A stretch of 64,000 bases of DNA from Phaeobacter sp. QD34_24 (GCF_028890115.1 NZ_JARCJD010000002.1:175463-239462), one strand, 5' to 3'. Positions 16,878-26,806 are shown, counted from the first letter of the stretch. A program made the numbers and translations. The notes: a model not told the origin generated them from the sequence alone.

Positions 16878-18824
16878 TTACAGAAGATCCGGCGGTGTTG
16901 CCTCGCGGCCAAGGGCCTTTGTTACATCCGCCAGGCTTTCGACCTTGGTCTGTTTTTCGCCCAGGCGGCGCACGGAAACGGTGCGCTCTTCCACCTCGCG
17001 GTGGCCGACAGCGAGGATCACCGGAACCTTGCCCACCGAGTGCTCGCGGACCTTGTAGTTGATCTTCTCGTTGCGGATATCCGCTTCGGCGCGCACGCCC
17101 GCATCGCGCAGGATTTGCACGACTTCATTGACGTAATCGTCCGCCTCCGAGGTGATGGAGGCCACAACCACCTGACGCGGCGCCAGCCAGAAGGGCAGCT
17201 TGCCTGCGTGTTCCTCGATCAGGATGCCGATGAAACGCTCGAAGGAGCCCAGCGTTGCCCGGTGCAGCATGAAGGGGCGATGCTTGTTGCCGTCCTGGCC
17301 GATATAGGTCGCATCGAGCCGTTCCGGCAGGTTGGGATCCACCTGCAGGGTGCCGCACTGCCAGTTCCGGCCGATCGCGTCGGTCAGGGTGAACTCCAGC
17401 TTCGGCCCGTAGAAGGCGCCTTCGCCCTCGAGGATCTCGTAATCATAGCCGGCCGCCTTGCAGGCATCGCCCAGCGCCTTTTCCACGAAGTCCCAGCTTT
17501 CGTCGGAGCCGATCCGTTGTTCCGGGCGGGTCGAGAGCTTGATGGTCCAGTCATGGAAGCCGAGGTCGGCGTAGATCTTCGACAGGAAGTCGATGAAACG
17601 GGCGGTTTCGCTTTCGATCTGGTCTTCGGTGCAGAAGATATGGCCATCATCCTGGGTAAAGCCGCGCACCCGCATGATCCCGTGCAGCGCGCCCGAGGGT
17701 TCATAGCGCGCGCAGGAGCCGAACTCGGCCATGCGCAGCGGCAGGTCGCGGTAGGATTTCAGACCCTGGTTGAAGACCTGCACGTGGCAGGGGCAGTTCA
17801 TCGGCTTCAGCGCGTTGACCGCCTTTTCGCGGGCATGGTCCTCGTCCACTTCGACGATGAACATGTTCTCCTGGTACTTGTCCCAGTGGCCCGAGGCCTC
17901 CCACAGCTTGCGGTCCACCACCTGCGGCGTGTTCACCTCCACATAGCCGCCGCGTTCCTGCTGGCGGCGCATGTAGTCCTGAAGCGTGGTGTAGACCTTC
18001 CAGCCGTTGGGGTGCCAGAAGACCTGACCGGGGGCTTCTTCCTGCATGTGGAACAGGTTCATCTCGCGGCCCAGCTTGCGGTGATCGCGCTTGGCGGCCT
18101 CCTCCAGCATGGTGAGATGCGCCTTCAGCTTTTCCTTGCCGGTAAAGGCCACGCCATAGATCCGCTGCAGCATGGCGCGGTCACTGTCGCCGCGCCAATA
18201 GGCGCCCGCGATGGACATCAGCTTGAAGGCATCGCCCGGCAGTTGACCGGTGTGCTGCAGGTGCGGACCGCGGCAGAGATCCTGCCAATGGCCGTGCCAG
18301 TACATGCGCAGCGGTTCGTCGCCGGGAATGGCGTCGATCAGCTCGACCTTGTAGGGCTCGTTGTTGGCCTCGTAGAATTTCACCGCACGCGCGCGATCCC
18401 AGACCTCGGTGGTCACCGGCTCGCGCTTGTTGATGATTTCCTTCATCTTCTTCTCGATCACGCCCAGATCTTCGGGGGTGAAGGGTTCGGCGCGGTCAAA
18501 GTCGTAATACCAGCCGTTCTCGATCACCGGGCCGATGGTGACCTTGGTGTCGGGCCATATCTCCTGCACGGCGCGGGCCATGACATGGGCCAGGTCGTGG
18601 CGGATCAGCTCATTCGCCTGCTCTTCGTCCTTCATGGTGTGCAGGGCGATGGAGGCATCGGCATTGATCGGCCATTGCAGATCCCAGTGCTTGCCATCAA
18701 CGGTGGCGGAAATCGCCTTTTTCGCCAGCGAGGTCGAGATATCGGCAGCCACCTCGGCGGGGGTTACGCCAGCCTCGTAGCTGCGTGCATTGCCATCGGG
18801 AAGGGTGAGAGAGATTTGGGCCAT
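16878..18824 (-). CDS. thrS: Threonyl-tRNA synthetase
   Basis: A 648-residue class II synthetase charging tRNA-Thr. Domains: TGS (about 1-60), the editing domain with [17 protein letters not shown] (the HxxxH motif, about 80-95) and [21 protein letters not shown], the catalytic core with [28 protein letters not shown] (zinc Cys and motif 2), TEDQIESE, and the anticodon-binding domain near the C-terminus ([17 protein letters not shown]). Length is standard. GAGGAG lies eight bases upstream of the ATG. The long plus-strand frame across it is an antisense shadow. Confidence 0.98.
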   Translation of the reverse strand: MAQISLTLPDGNARSYEAGVTPAEVAADISTSLAKKAISATVDGKHWDLQWPINADASIALHTMKDEEQANELIRHDLAHVMARAVQEIWPDTKVTIGPVIENGWYYDFDRAEPFTPEDLGVIEKKMKEIINKREPVTTEVWDRARAVKFYEANNEPYKVELIDAIPGDEPLRMYWHGHWQDLCRGPHLQHTGQLPGDAFKLMSIAGAYWRGDSDRAMLQRIYGVAFTGKEKLKAHLTMLEEAAKRDHRKLGREMNLFHMQEEAPGQVFWHPNGWKVYTTLQDYMRRQQERGGYVEVNTPQVVDRKLWEASGHWDKYQENMFIVEVDEDHAREKAVNALKPMNCPCHVQVFNQGLKSYRDLPLRMAEFGSCARYEPSGALHGIMRVRGFTQDDGHIFCTEDQIESETARFIDFLSKIYADLGFHDWTIKLSTRPEQRIGSDESWDFVEKALGDACKAAGYDYEILEGEGAFYGPKLEFTLTDAIGRNWQCGTLQVDPNLPERLDATYIGQDGNKHRPFMLHRATLGSFERFIGILIEEHAGKLPFWLAPRQVVVASITSEADDYVNEVVQILRDAGVRAEADIRNEKINYKVREHSVGKVPVILAVGHREVEERTVSVRRLGEKQTKVESLADVTKALGREATPPDLL

Positions 18825-19068
18825 ATCGGCTGCTCCTCGTCGGTTTGGCGCCCACTGAACGCCCGGTTGCGGGTTATGGTGTCTGTGCCCTTTTTGACCG
18901 GGGCGCCGCCGCTGTCAACCACTGTGGTCGATCCTGGCATCACCGGGGGCAGGGACGTTGCTGTCCGAACAGATTGTTATTCTTTTCCATTCTTGCCTTT
19001 TGCCGGGAGCAGGGTCACGATCCGCGGGTATTTTGCCGATTGGCCGATTGCCCGACAGAAAGAGCCCC

Positions 19069-19734
19069 ATGCGTGATTTTGACGAGATATTGGCCATCGC
19101 GGCCGACCGCCACGGCGGCCATGCGGCGGTTGCGGCCATGTTGCCGCAGACCCTCCCCAAGGATGACGTTGCGCAGATCCCGGATGCGGTGTGGCTGCGG
19201 ACGATGGCGATGCGGATTTTCTCCACCGGCATGAGCACCAGCATGATCGAGGCCAAGGAGGACGATATCATCGCCGCCTTTGAGGGGTTCGACGTGGGGC
19301 GCGTGGCGCTGATGTCCGACGATTGGTTCGATGCGCTGCTGAAGGACAGGCGGATCATCCGCAACGCTCCGAAACTGCGCGCCATCCAGCAAAACGCGGT
19401 CTTCATCCAAGAGGTCTCTGCCGAGGCGGGCGGCTTTGGTCGCAAGATCGCCGACTGGCCGGATGCAGAGTTTGGTGAGCTTCTCTTCTGGCTCAAGTCC
19501 GAAGGGGCGCGCCTGGGAGGCAGCACGGGCGGCTATATCCTGCGCCAGCTGGGGCGGGATGGCTATGTCTTCTCCAAGGACGTGGTGGCCCGGCTCGTTG
19601 CCGAAGGGGTGGTTTCGGGCCAGCCAACATCGCGAAAGGCCATGCTGGCGGCGCAGGCTGCGTTCAACACCTGGCAGGCGCAGTCCGGGCGGCCCCTTGC
19701 GGAGATTTCCCGCATTCTGGCCCTCAGTATCTGA
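19069..19734 (+). CDS. DNA-3-methyladenine glycosylase I-like protein
   Basis: A 221-residue helical protein resembling the Tag-like DNA-3-methyladenine glycosylase I family as found in alphaproteobacteria: WLRTMAMRIFSTGMSTSMIEAKEDDIIAAFEGFD, DDWFDALLKDRRIIRNAPKLRAIQQNA and LRQLGRDGYVFSKDVVARLVAEGV. These match the helix-hairpin-helix type fold and the pattern MI..K......F..F. It removes alkylated bases from DNA. The start MRDFDEIL replaces a longer unrelated N-terminus. Canonical Tag zinc cysteines are not visible, so it belongs to a diverged branch. Confidence 0.75.
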   Translation: MRDFDEILAIAADRHGGHAAVAAMLPQTLPKDDVAQIPDAVWLRTMAMRIFSTGMSTSMIEAKEDDIIAAFEGFDVGRVALMSDDWFDALLKDRRIIRNAPKLRAIQQNAVFIQEVSAEAGGFGRKIADWPDAEFGELLFWLKSEGARLGGSTGGYILRQLGRDGYVFSKDVVARLVAEGVVSGQPTSRKAMLAAQAAFNTWQAQSGRPLAEISRILALSI

Positions 19735-19810
19735 GGACGGGCCGGTTTTGCAAAGGGCGCCAAGACATGGCAGAGAATTGGCAAGCAGATATGACTGAAG
19801 GAAAATCGAG

Positions 19811-20557
19811 ATGACAGCCCAAGAACTGGAAACGCCCCAGGGCCGCCGCCTTGCCTACCACAAATCCGAAGGCAGAGGCCCTTCAATCGTGTTCCTGGGC
19901 GGGCTGAAGTCGGACATGGAAGGCACCAAGGCCGTGCATCTGGAAGCCTGGGCCCGGTCACAGGGGCGGGCTTTTCTGCGCTTTGATTACTCCGGTCACG
20001 GCGAAAGCTCGGGCACCTTCGAGGAAGGCTGCATCGGCGACTGGCACGAGGATACGCTGGCTGCCGTTGATGCGCTGACCGATGGCCCCATCGTGCCGGT
20101 GGGATCTTCCATGGGGGGATGGCAGGCGCTGTTGCTGGCACGCGCGCTGCCCGAACGGATTGCCGGGATGGTCACCATCGCCGCCGCGCCGGATTTCACC
20201 GAAGACGGATACTGGGCCAGTTTCACCGATGCGCAGAAAGCCGAATTGGACACAAAGGGCTATGTGGAGCTGCCCAGCGACTACATGGAACCTTACCGCA
20301 TCTCCAAGCGCATGATCGAGGATGGTCGCACCCGTCTTGTCTTGCGTGCGCCGCTCTCCTTGCCCTTCCCGGTGCGCTGCCTGCAGGGAACGGCGGACAC
20401 GGCTGTTTCGACCGAGACGGCGCTGCGGCTGTTGGATCATGCGGAGTGCGCCGATATGCGCCTGACCCTGGTCAAGGACGCCGATCACCGGTTCTCTGAT
20501 GCGGCCTGCCTGACACTGATCGAGAAGGCGGTGCTGGATGTGCTGGGGGATGCGTAA
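19811..20557 (+). CDS. Alpha/beta hydrolase
   Basis: A 248-residue serine hydrolase with the nucleophile elbow VGSSMGGW (Ser100), oxyanion region FLGGLKSDMEGTKA, FDYSGHGESSG and the catalytic His in KDADHRFSD. The overall pattern resembles the ABHD10-type group. AAGGAAAA precedes the ATG. Its stop overlaps the next gene start by one base (TAATG), the first of three coupled genes. Substrate unknown. Confidence 0.85.
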   Translation: MTAQELETPQGRRLAYHKSEGRGPSIVFLGGLKSDMEGTKAVHLEAWARSQGRAFLRFDYSGHGESSGTFEEGCIGDWHEDTLAAVDALTDGPIVPVGSSMGGWQALLLARALPERIAGMVTIAAAPDFTEDGYWASFTDAQKAELDTKGYVELPSDYMEPYRISKRMIEDGRTRLVLRAPLSLPFPVRCLQGTADTAVSTETALRLLDHAECADMRLTLVKDADHRFSDAACLTLIEKAVLDVLGDA

Positions 20558-21546
20558 TGGAGGGGATCTTGGGGGCGCTGGGAAAGGCCGTCCTTGGGCT
20601 GGGGGTTCTTGGGGCTGGGCTTTGGACCTTTGGCCCCTATGAACCTGTGGATCTGAAGGCGTCGTTTGATCCCGCGAAATTCGATGGGGGAGTTGCGGCC
20701 TATTTTGAACGTGTGGAAGGCGCCTTTTCCGATATCACGCCGGGGACCGAGAAACGAGTGATCTGGGCGGGGGAGCCTGAGGCGCGCACGCCCGTCTCGG
20801 TGGTCTATATCCATGGCTTTTCGGGCACCTCCGAGGAAATCCGCCCGGTGCCGGACCGCGTGGCGCAGGCGCTGGGTGCAAACCTCGTCTATACCCGGCT
20901 GGCCGGTCACGGGCGCCCGGGCTCGGCCATGGCTGAGCCTACCGTCAATGACTGGATGCAGGATCTGGCCGAGGCGCTGGCGGCGGCGCGTAAGGTAGGC
21001 GAGCGCGTGGTGGTGATTGCCACCTCCACCGGGGCCACGCTGATGACGGCAGCGGCGCTGGATCCCGAACTGTCGCGCGATCTGGCGGGGATCGTAATGG
21101 TCTCGCCCAACTATGGCATCAATCACCCGGTGGCCGCCCTGCTGACCTGGCCCGCTGCGCGTCACTGGCTGCCGCTGCTGGCCGGGAAAGAACGCTCCTT
21201 CCCGGCGCGCAGCCCGGAGCATGAACGGTTCTGGACCACATCGTACCCGTCGGTGGCGGCAATGCCGATGGCCGCACTTGTGAAGGCGGTCACGCAGTTG
21301 AAGCTCGAAGAGACGCGCATCCCGGCCCTGTTCTGGTTCTCTGAAAAGGATCAGGTGGTGCGCCCGGACCTGACGCAAAAGGTGGCCGCGCGCTGGGGCG
21401 GGCTGGTTAAGCTACAGAACCGTGATCCCGGCCCGGATGATGATCCTTACGCCCATGTGATGGCGGGGGATGTGATGTCGCCGGGGCAAACCGATACGGC
21501 GGTGCAGGATATCCTGTCCTGGCTCTCCGATCTGGAGGTGAAGTGA
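20557..21546 (+). CDS. Alpha/beta hydrolase (esterase-like), membrane-anchored
   Basis: A 329-residue protein: an N-terminal hydrophobic segment (LGALGKAVLGLGVLGAGLWTF) probably anchors it in the inner membrane, followed by an alpha/beta hydrolase fold with VVYIHGFSGTSEE, LAGHGRPGS and an unusual elbow ATSTGATL (Ser157). A late Asp/His pair is in FSEKDQVVRPD and DPYAHVMAGD. It is translationally coupled to the hydrolase before and the VOC gene after. Substrate unknown. Confidence 0.8.
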   Translation: MEGILGALGKAVLGLGVLGAGLWTFGPYEPVDLKASFDPAKFDGGVAAYFERVEGAFSDITPGTEKRVIWAGEPEARTPVSVVYIHGFSGTSEEIRPVPDRVAQALGANLVYTRLAGHGRPGSAMAEPTVNDWMQDLAEALAAARKVGERVVVIATSTGATLMTAAALDPELSRDLAGIVMVSPNYGINHPVAALLTWPAARHWLPLLAGKERSFPARSPEHERFWTTSYPSVAAMPMAALVKAVTQLKLEETRIPALFWFSEKDQVVRPDLTQKVAARWGGLVKLQNRDPGPDDDPYAHVMAGDVMSPGQTDTAVQDILSWLSDLEVK

Positions 21547-21983
21547 TGGAGCAACGTGTCAGCCTGATCACCCTTGGGGTGCCCGACATGGAGCGCGCCG
21601 CCGCCTTTTACGAGGCGCTGGGCTGGCAGCGGGCACAGAGCCCCGATTGGGTGATCGCCTTTGATCTGATGTCCCAGACGCTGGGGTTATATCCGCTCGA
21701 CAAGCTGGCCGAGGACATCGGCCTGCCGGTTGCGGCGCTGGGCACCGGGGCGATGACCCTTAGCCACAACCTGCGCAGCCCGCAGGAGGTGGACGCCTTG
21801 ATGGAAGCCGCACGTGCGGCAGGGGCCGAGATCCTGCGCCCCGCAGCAGAGGTGTTCTGGGGCGGCTACATCGGCTATTTCCGCGCGCCGGACGGTCACA
21901 TCTGGGAGATCGCCCACAACCCGTTTTCTCCGCTCTCCGAAGATGGTGCCTTTCGCTGGAACGGGTTTCCCGTCTCATCTTGA
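21546..21983 (+). CDS. VOC family protein
   Basis: A 145-residue vicinal-oxygen-chelate fold protein (VSLITLGVPDMERAAAFYEALGW, GAMTLSHNLRSPQEVDALMEAARAAGAEI, GYFRAPDGHIWEIAHNPF). The start is the ATG sharing one base with the preceding stop; GGAGGTG lies at the proper distance. VOC proteins include glyoxalases, dioxygenases and antibiotic-binding proteins; the function here is undefined. Confidence 0.85.
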   Translation: MEQRVSLITLGVPDMERAAAFYEALGWQRAQSPDWVIAFDLMSQTLGLYPLDKLAEDIGLPVAALGTGAMTLSHNLRSPQEVDALMEAARAAGAEILRPAAEVFWGGYIGYFRAPDGHIWEIAHNPFSPLSEDGAFRWNGFPVSS

Positions 21984-22088
21984 GGTCAAATTTCTTGCGC
22001 TTTTTCCTGTTGTTGCCCATGGTTGATGGGAAACCTCCGATCGCAGAGAGCTCGATGGTTCGGCGGGAGTAACGATAAGGTAGGGCGC

Positions 22089-22850
22089 ATGACACACGAG
22101 ATGTCCGAGGTTGGATCCAGCCCGCTGGGAACAGAACCGCTGGTGATGCTTCCCGGAATGATGTGCGATGCGCGGCTGTTCCAGCCCCAGATCGAAGCGC
22201 TGTCGGCCCATCTTCCGGTCACCGTGGCGCCCCTGTTGGGGGGCGAGAGGATCGAGGCGATTGCCGCGCATATCCTGACCATGCTGCCCGACCGTTTTGC
22301 GCTGGCGGGGCTTTCCATGGGCGGGATCATCGCGATGGAGATCATGCGCCGTGCGCCGCAGCGGGTCAGCCGCCTGTGCCTGATGGCAACGACGCCGCTG
22401 GCGGAAACCCCGGCCCAGGCGGCCGAACGGGAGCCCTTGATCATCGGGGCGCGGACCGGGCGTCTGGCGGAGATGCTGGAAAAGGCGCTGCCGGCAGAAT
22501 GCCTGGCACCGGCTCCCGCTCGCCCTGCGATCCTTGAGACGGTGCGGCAGATGGGGCTGACCTTTGGCAGCGATGTTTTCGTGGCACAAAGCCGCGCGCT
22601 GCAGCGGCGCATGGATCAACAGGCCGCGGCGCGCCGTTGCCATGTGCCTGCGCTGGTCCTGTGCGGCGAATACGATCGGCTCACGCCGGTGAAACGGCAC
22701 CAGTTGCTGGCGGATCTCATCCCCCATGCCAGATTGGAAGTCATTGCGGGGGCCGGGCATCTGCCGAGCCTGGAACAGCCAGAGGCGGTCACGCGCGCCC
22801 TGCTGCAATGGTTGTCCACCCCTGCGGTGCGGCAGTCTGCGGCCGGTTAA
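22089..22850 (+). CDS. Alpha/beta hydrolase
   Basis: A 253-residue hydrolase with LPGMMCDARLFQPQ, the elbow LAGLSMGGI (Ser76), VLCGEYDRLTPV (acid) and AGHLPSLEQPE (His). Start MTHEMSEVG has AGGTAGGG just upstream; the longer frame does not. The three bases before its stop overlap the convergent DUF6151-like gene. Related to MhpC/BioH-type esterases; substrate unknown. Confidence 0.82.
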   Translation: MTHEMSEVGSSPLGTEPLVMLPGMMCDARLFQPQIEALSAHLPVTVAPLLGGERIEAIAAHILTMLPDRFALAGLSMGGIIAMEIMRRAPQRVSRLCLMATTPLAETPAQAAEREPLIIGARTGRLAEMLEKALPAECLAPAPARPAILETVRQMGLTFGSDVFVAQSRALQRRMDQQAAARRCHVPALVLCGEYDRLTPVKRHQLLADLIPHARLEVIAGAGHLPSLEQPEAVTRALLQWLSTPAVRQSAAG

Positions 22851-23437
22851 CCCCGGGTTGCGGCGGTCCGCTCTGCCTTGCTGAGCACAATCGGTTCGCA
22901 GATTGGGCGGCCGGTTTCGATGTCGAAGAACGGGGTCTCCTTCCAGCGTCCCGACAGGCGGGCAGCCACCATCCGCGTGAAGAGGCCGTAGACCATCGAC
23001 AGGGCGCCGTTGGTCAGCGGAGGCTTTCCCGGACGGGGCATGAAGGCGCGGGTGGTGATCTTGCCGAAGATCTCTGGCTGGGCAAAGAGATTGGTTCGCA
23101 TGCCGGCAAAGGGCAGACCCGGAGTCTTCAGGGTATTGGCAAAGGGCGTGCCGCAACATCCCGCATACCAGCGAAACAGCCCCTTGGGGCCAAGCCGCAT
23201 CAGGCGCAGGTTCTCTGCGCCCTTGGTGATGTGGATTGCATCGGGGGACAGCTGAAACAGCTCTACCGGATCAGGCGCCGGGTCAGGGCGCCCGTGATAG
23301 ATCTCATTGGCGCGGCAATCGGCGCAGTAGCAGGCGATATGGGTGCCTGTTTTCAGCGCCTCGGGCGCGATATGCCCCTGCAATCCGCCGCACGTACAAG
23401 AAAAGGTGCAGACGGATTGATCGGGGGCAGTCGCCAT
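22847..23437 (-). CDS. DUF6151/GFA-like cysteine-rich protein
   Basis: A 196-residue protein with cysteine pairs CTFSCTCGG and CYCADCRAN and a later AGCCGTPFAN, a layout like glutathione-dependent formaldehyde-activating (GFA) zinc proteins and the DUF6151 family. It probably binds zinc. Start MATAPDQSV is five bases upstream of the phaZ stop on the same strand reading, i.e. it lies directly downstream of phaZ and may be co-transcribed with it. Function unknown. Confidence 0.7.
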   Translation of the reverse strand: MATAPDQSVCTFSCTCGGLQGHIAPEALKTGTHIACYCADCRANEIYHGRPDPAPDPVELFQLSPDAIHITKGAENLRLMRLGPKGLFRWYAGCCGTPFANTLKTPGLPFAGMRTNLFAQPEIFGKITTRAFMPRPGKPPLTNGALSMVYGLFTRMVAARLSGRWKETPFFDIETGRPICEPIVLSKAERTAATRG

Positions 23438-23441
23438 GACG

Positions 23442-24722
23442 TCAGACCGCCGCGATCTTGGGTTTTGCGCGCTTGCCTTTCGGCTTGTCGCTGCGCGTGT
23501 TGGCATTCATGAAGTCGATCACCAGCGGGCGGATGTTGTTGCGCCAGCTGCGACCGGCAAAGATGCCGTAGTGACCGGCACCCGGCTCCACGTGGCTGGC
23601 CTTTTTTGAATCCGGCAGACCCGTGCAGAGATCCAGCGCCGCGATACACTGACCCGGGGCCGAGATGTCATCATTGGCGCCTTCAACCGTTTTCACGGCC
23701 ACATCGGTGATTTTGCCGATGTCGACCTTGTGGCCATCGACGACGAATTCGTTCTTGGCGATCTCGCCGTTCTTGAACACGCGCTCGACCGTGGACAGGT
23801 AGAATTCCGCCGTCATGTCCATCACCGCCAGGTATTCATCATAGAACCGGTTGTGCGCGTCATGATCCGAGGCCTCGCCCTGGGAGACCCGCTGGATCTG
23901 GTCCATGAAGGCCTTGGAATGGCGGTCCATGTTCATCGACATGAAGGAGGACAGCTGCAGCAGCCCCGGATAGACCTTGCGCCCGACACCGGCGTATTTG
24001 AAGCCGACGCGCTGGATCATGGTTTCTTCCAGCTGGCCCATGGTTACGCGGCGGCCAAAGTCGGTGACCTCGGTCGGGGTGGCGTCAGGGTCCACAGGGC
24101 CGCCGATCAGTGTCAGCGAAGAGGGCTGCGCCTCGGGGTCCTGTTCGGCCAGGTAAGCGGTGGCGGCTAGGGTCAGCGGCGCGGGCTGGCAAACGGCGAT
24201 CACATGGGTTTCGGGTCCCAGTTCGCGCATGAAGTCGACCAGATAAAGCGTGTAATCCTCGATATCGAACTTGCCGGCCGACACGGGGATGTCGCGGGCG
24301 TTATGCCAGTCAGTGACATAGACCTCGCAGTTTTCCACCAGGCTTTTGACGGTGGAGCGCAACAGCGTCGCGTAGTGGCCGGACATCGGCGCCACCAGCA
24401 GTACCTTGCGCGGCTGCACCTCGCGGCCGACGACGCGGAAATGGATCAGATCTCCAAACGCCCGTTCCACCACCGTGTCGATTTCGACCGTGTGGTCCTT
24501 CCCGTCTTCGCAGGTGAAGGTGCCGATCCCCCAGTCGGGGCGCGCCACCATGCGCTGAAAGGTCCGCTCGGTCACCTCGCCCCAGGCTGCCATCCAGCTG
24601 AGCGCGGGGTTCGGGATGGCGGAAAAGGCCGGGTAGGATGCCATCGACAAGGCCGTTGCCCCCAGCCATTGGTTCATGTTGCGGGCGGTTTCCATCAGGT
24701 CGTAGGACATCATGTAGCGCAT
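23442..24722 (-). CDS. phaZ: Intracellular polyhydroxybutyrate depolymerase
   Basis: A 426-residue depolymerase of the PhaZ1 type that mobilises native PHB granules. The nucleophile is a cysteine, Cys178 in VIAVCQPAPLTLAA, as in other intracellular PHB depolymerases, rather than the usual lipase serine. Other motifs: PMSGHYATLLR (oxyanion), DWHNARDIP and a C-terminal HVEPGAGHYGIFAG with the catalytic His. The start MRYMMSYDL has AGGAG upstream; the much longer frame antisense to phaC is not coding. Divergent from phaC with a PhaR-type site between them. Confidence 0.95.
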   Translation of the reverse strand: MRYMMSYDLMETARNMNQWLGATALSMASYPAFSAIPNPALSWMAAWGEVTERTFQRMVARPDWGIGTFTCEDGKDHTVEIDTVVERAFGDLIHFRVVGREVQPRKVLLVAPMSGHYATLLRSTVKSLVENCEVYVTDWHNARDIPVSAGKFDIEDYTLYLVDFMRELGPETHVIAVCQPAPLTLAATAYLAEQDPEAQPSSLTLIGGPVDPDATPTEVTDFGRRVTMGQLEETMIQRVGFKYAGVGRKVYPGLLQLSSFMSMNMDRHSKAFMDQIQRVSQGEASDHDAHNRFYDEYLAVMDMTAEFYLSTVERVFKNGEIAKNEFVVDGHKVDIGKITDVAVKTVEGANDDISAPGQCIAALDLCTGLPDSKKASHVEPGAGHYGIFAGRSWRNNIRPLVIDFMNANTRSDKPKGKRAKPKIAAV

Positions 24723-24834
24723 GGCTGCTCCTTTTCGGTGTCCGCCCTGCAACCCATTGCACAAATCATGGGCGGATGATGCGCAGAGATTAGAACCTCG
24801 TGTCACTTTACCGTAGACTGCTTTGGTAAGAATT

Positions 24835-24845
24835 CTGCACAGCAG
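24835..24845. promoter_or_regulatory. PhaR-type operator in the phaZ/phaC gap
   Basis: CTGC-ACA-GCAG, a perfect match to the CTGC-N3/4-GCAG element described for PhaR of Paracoccus denitrificans, 25 bases upstream of the phaC start. Confidence 0.6.
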
Positions 24846-24869
24846 AAAGAGTAGGGAGGATTCTTTAAG

Positions 24870-26672
24870 ATGACAACAAGCGACGTGATGGATGCCGAAA
24901 CTTCGCCTGAACACATTGAACGGCTTAAGGAAAATCTCGAAAAAGTAGAACAACTCTCCAAGCGGCTGGTTGATGTGATGGCCTCGAAGAAGCCTCATCA
25001 TCCGGGACTTGATGCTCCGAATCACGAATTGTTCGCACGTGCAGCAACCTCGTACTGGGCCTCGATGCTGGAAAACCCGGCCAAGATGCTGGAGCATCAG
25101 ATCGAATATTGGGGCAAATCGGTGCTGAATTTCGCCGAAGCGCAGCAGGTTCTGACCGGCCATGTGGAGGAGGAACGCGACGCAGCGCCGAAGGACGGTC
25201 GCTTCAGCAACCCGATGTGGGACAAGAACCCCTACTTCCGCTTCATCAAGCAACAGTATCTGACCAATGCCGAGGCCATCCGTGACGCGGTGGAGGAAGC
25301 CGACGATCTGAACCCGGTCGACAAGCAGCGCCTGTCCTATTTTGCCGATCAGATCATCCACATGATGGCGCCGACCAATTTCCTGCCCACCAACCCGGAT
25401 GCCCTGGAACGGGCGTTGGAGACCGAGGGACAGTCGCTGATCAAGGGGCTTGAGAACCTCGTTGCCGATCTGGAGGCCAACGACGGGGAGTTGATTGTGC
25501 GTCTGGCCGATGACACCGCCTTCGAGGTTGGTCGCAATCTTGCCACCACGCCGGGAGAGGTCGTCTTTCGCAACCGGATGATGGAGGTGATCCAGTATCG
25601 CCCCACCACCGATACGGTGCATGAAACACCGATCATTCTGTTCCCGCCCTGGATCAACAAGTTCTACATTCTCGACCTCAAGGCGCAGAACAGCCTGATC
25701 AAATGGGTGACAGAGCAGGGCTACACGCTGTTCGTCGTCTCCTGGGTGAACCCGGATGCCTCTTATGCGGATGTGGGCCTGGAAGACTACATCGAGGAAG
25801 GCTTCCTGACCGCCATCGATGAGGTCAAAAAGATCTGCAAGGTCAAGCAGGTGAATGCCGTCGGCTATTGCATCGCCGGAACCACGCTGAGCCTGACGCT
25901 GTCCCTGATGAAACAGCGCGGCGACAAATCGGTGAAATCGGCCACCTTCTTTACCGCGCTCACCGATTTTGGCGATCAGGGCGAATTCACCCCCTTCCTG
26001 CAGAACGATTTCGTCGATGCCATCGAAGAGCAGATCGGCGACGATGGATTGCTGCCTTCCTATATCATGGCGCGGACCTTCTCGTTCCTGCGGGCCAATG
26101 ATCTGGTCTACGCGCCAGCGATCCGCAGCTACATGATGGGAGAGACGCCGCCGGCCTTTGATCTGCTCTATTGGAACGGCGACGGCGCCAACCTGCCCGG
26201 CAAGATGGCGATCCAGTATCTGCGCGGCCTGTGCCAGAGCAATGATTTCGTCAATGACGGCTTCGAGATCCTCGGCCACAAGCTGCATGTGCGGGATGTG
26301 GATGTGCCGCTGATGGCGGTGACCTGCGAGACCGATCACATCGCCCGCTGGAAGGATTGCTACCGCGGCGTGCAGCAGATGGGATCGCGCAGCAAGACCT
26401 TCATCGTGTCGCAGTCGGGCCATATCGCGGGCATCGTGAACCCGCCCTCGCGCAACAAATATGGTCATTACACCAATGACGACCTTAAAGGCGATGCCGA
26501 GGCCTGGATGGAGGGCGCCACCTTCAACGAAGGCTCCTGGTGGCCCCGCTGGGAGGCCTGGCTGAAGAAGCGCTCCGGCAAGCAGGTTCCGGCCCGAGAA
26601 CCCGGTGATTCGCAGCATCCACCCCTGGCTGCGGCCCCGGGGAGCTATGTGCGCAAGGTTGCAAGATTCTGA
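24870..26672 (+). CDS. phaC: Class I poly(3-hydroxyalkanoate) synthase
   Basis: A 600-residue class I synthase that polymerises (R)-3-hydroxybutyryl-CoA on the granule surface. The synthase box is GYCIAG with catalytic Cys334; the downstream catalytic Asp is probably in MAVTCETDHIARW and the His in VSQSGHIAGIVNPP. The N-terminal PhaC_N region (residues about 110-280) contains FNPMWDKNPYF-like SNPMWDKNPYFRFIKQQYL. GGGAGGA precedes the ATG. It is upstream of phaP and divergent from phaZ. phaA and phaB are not in the window. Confidence 0.97.
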   Translation: MTTSDVMDAETSPEHIERLKENLEKVEQLSKRLVDVMASKKPHHPGLDAPNHELFARAATSYWASMLENPAKMLEHQIEYWGKSVLNFAEAQQVLTGHVEEERDAAPKDGRFSNPMWDKNPYFRFIKQQYLTNAEAIRDAVEEADDLNPVDKQRLSYFADQIIHMMAPTNFLPTNPDALERALETEGQSLIKGLENLVADLEANDGELIVRLADDTAFEVGRNLATTPGEVVFRNRMMEVIQYRPTTDTVHETPIILFPPWINKFYILDLKAQNSLIKWVTEQGYTLFVVSWVNPDASYADVGLEDYIEEGFLTAIDEVKKICKVKQVNAVGYCIAGTTLSLTLSLMKQRGDKSVKSATFFTALTDFGDQGEFTPFLQNDFVDAIEEQIGDDGLLPSYIMARTFSFLRANDLVYAPAIRSYMMGETPPAFDLLYWNGDGANLPGKMAIQYLRGLCQSNDFVNDGFEILGHKLHVRDVDVPLMAVTCETDHIARWKDCYRGVQQMGSRSKTFIVSQSGHIAGIVNPPSRNKYGHYTNDDLKGDAEAWMEGATFNEGSWWPRWEAWLKKRSGKQVPAREPGDSQHPPLAAAPGSYVRKVARF

Positions 26673-26696
26673 TATTAAAGCCTTTGCGAAGATTTT

Positions 26697-26707
26697 CTGC
26701 AGTGCAG
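26697..26707. promoter_or_regulatory. PhaR-type operator, distal phaP site
   Basis: CTGC-AGT-GCAG, perfect match to the PhaR element; it lies just upstream of the phaP -35 hexamer and 30 bases (about three helical turns) from the second site. Confidence 0.6.
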
Positions 26708-26718
26708 CAAGAAATTTC

Positions 26719-26747
26719 TTGAAATGCTGCGCTGCAGAAAGTATATT
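26719..26747 (+). promoter_or_regulatory. Sigma-70 promoter of phaP with PhaR site in the spacer
   Basis: TTGAAA, 17 bases, TATATT: a strong vegetative promoter. The spacer contains a perfect CTGC-GCT-GCAG (26727-26737), so a bound PhaR would directly exclude RNA polymerase. Confidence 0.65.
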
Positions 26748-26806
26748 GGTTTCAGACAAGGGCAGGCGGGGTTGTCCCGGATCCTGCAGCGAAAGGAACC
26801 AGTACG

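Noticed and set aside
16776..19076. 766-residue plus-strand open frame across thrS
   Set aside because: It is antisense to a clear thrS gene, has no recognisable domain and its composition reflects complementary codon bias.
24723..26759. Long minus-strand extension of the phaZ frame antisense to phaC
   Set aside because: phaC is certain; the phaZ ATG with AGGAG at 24722 gives the usual family length.
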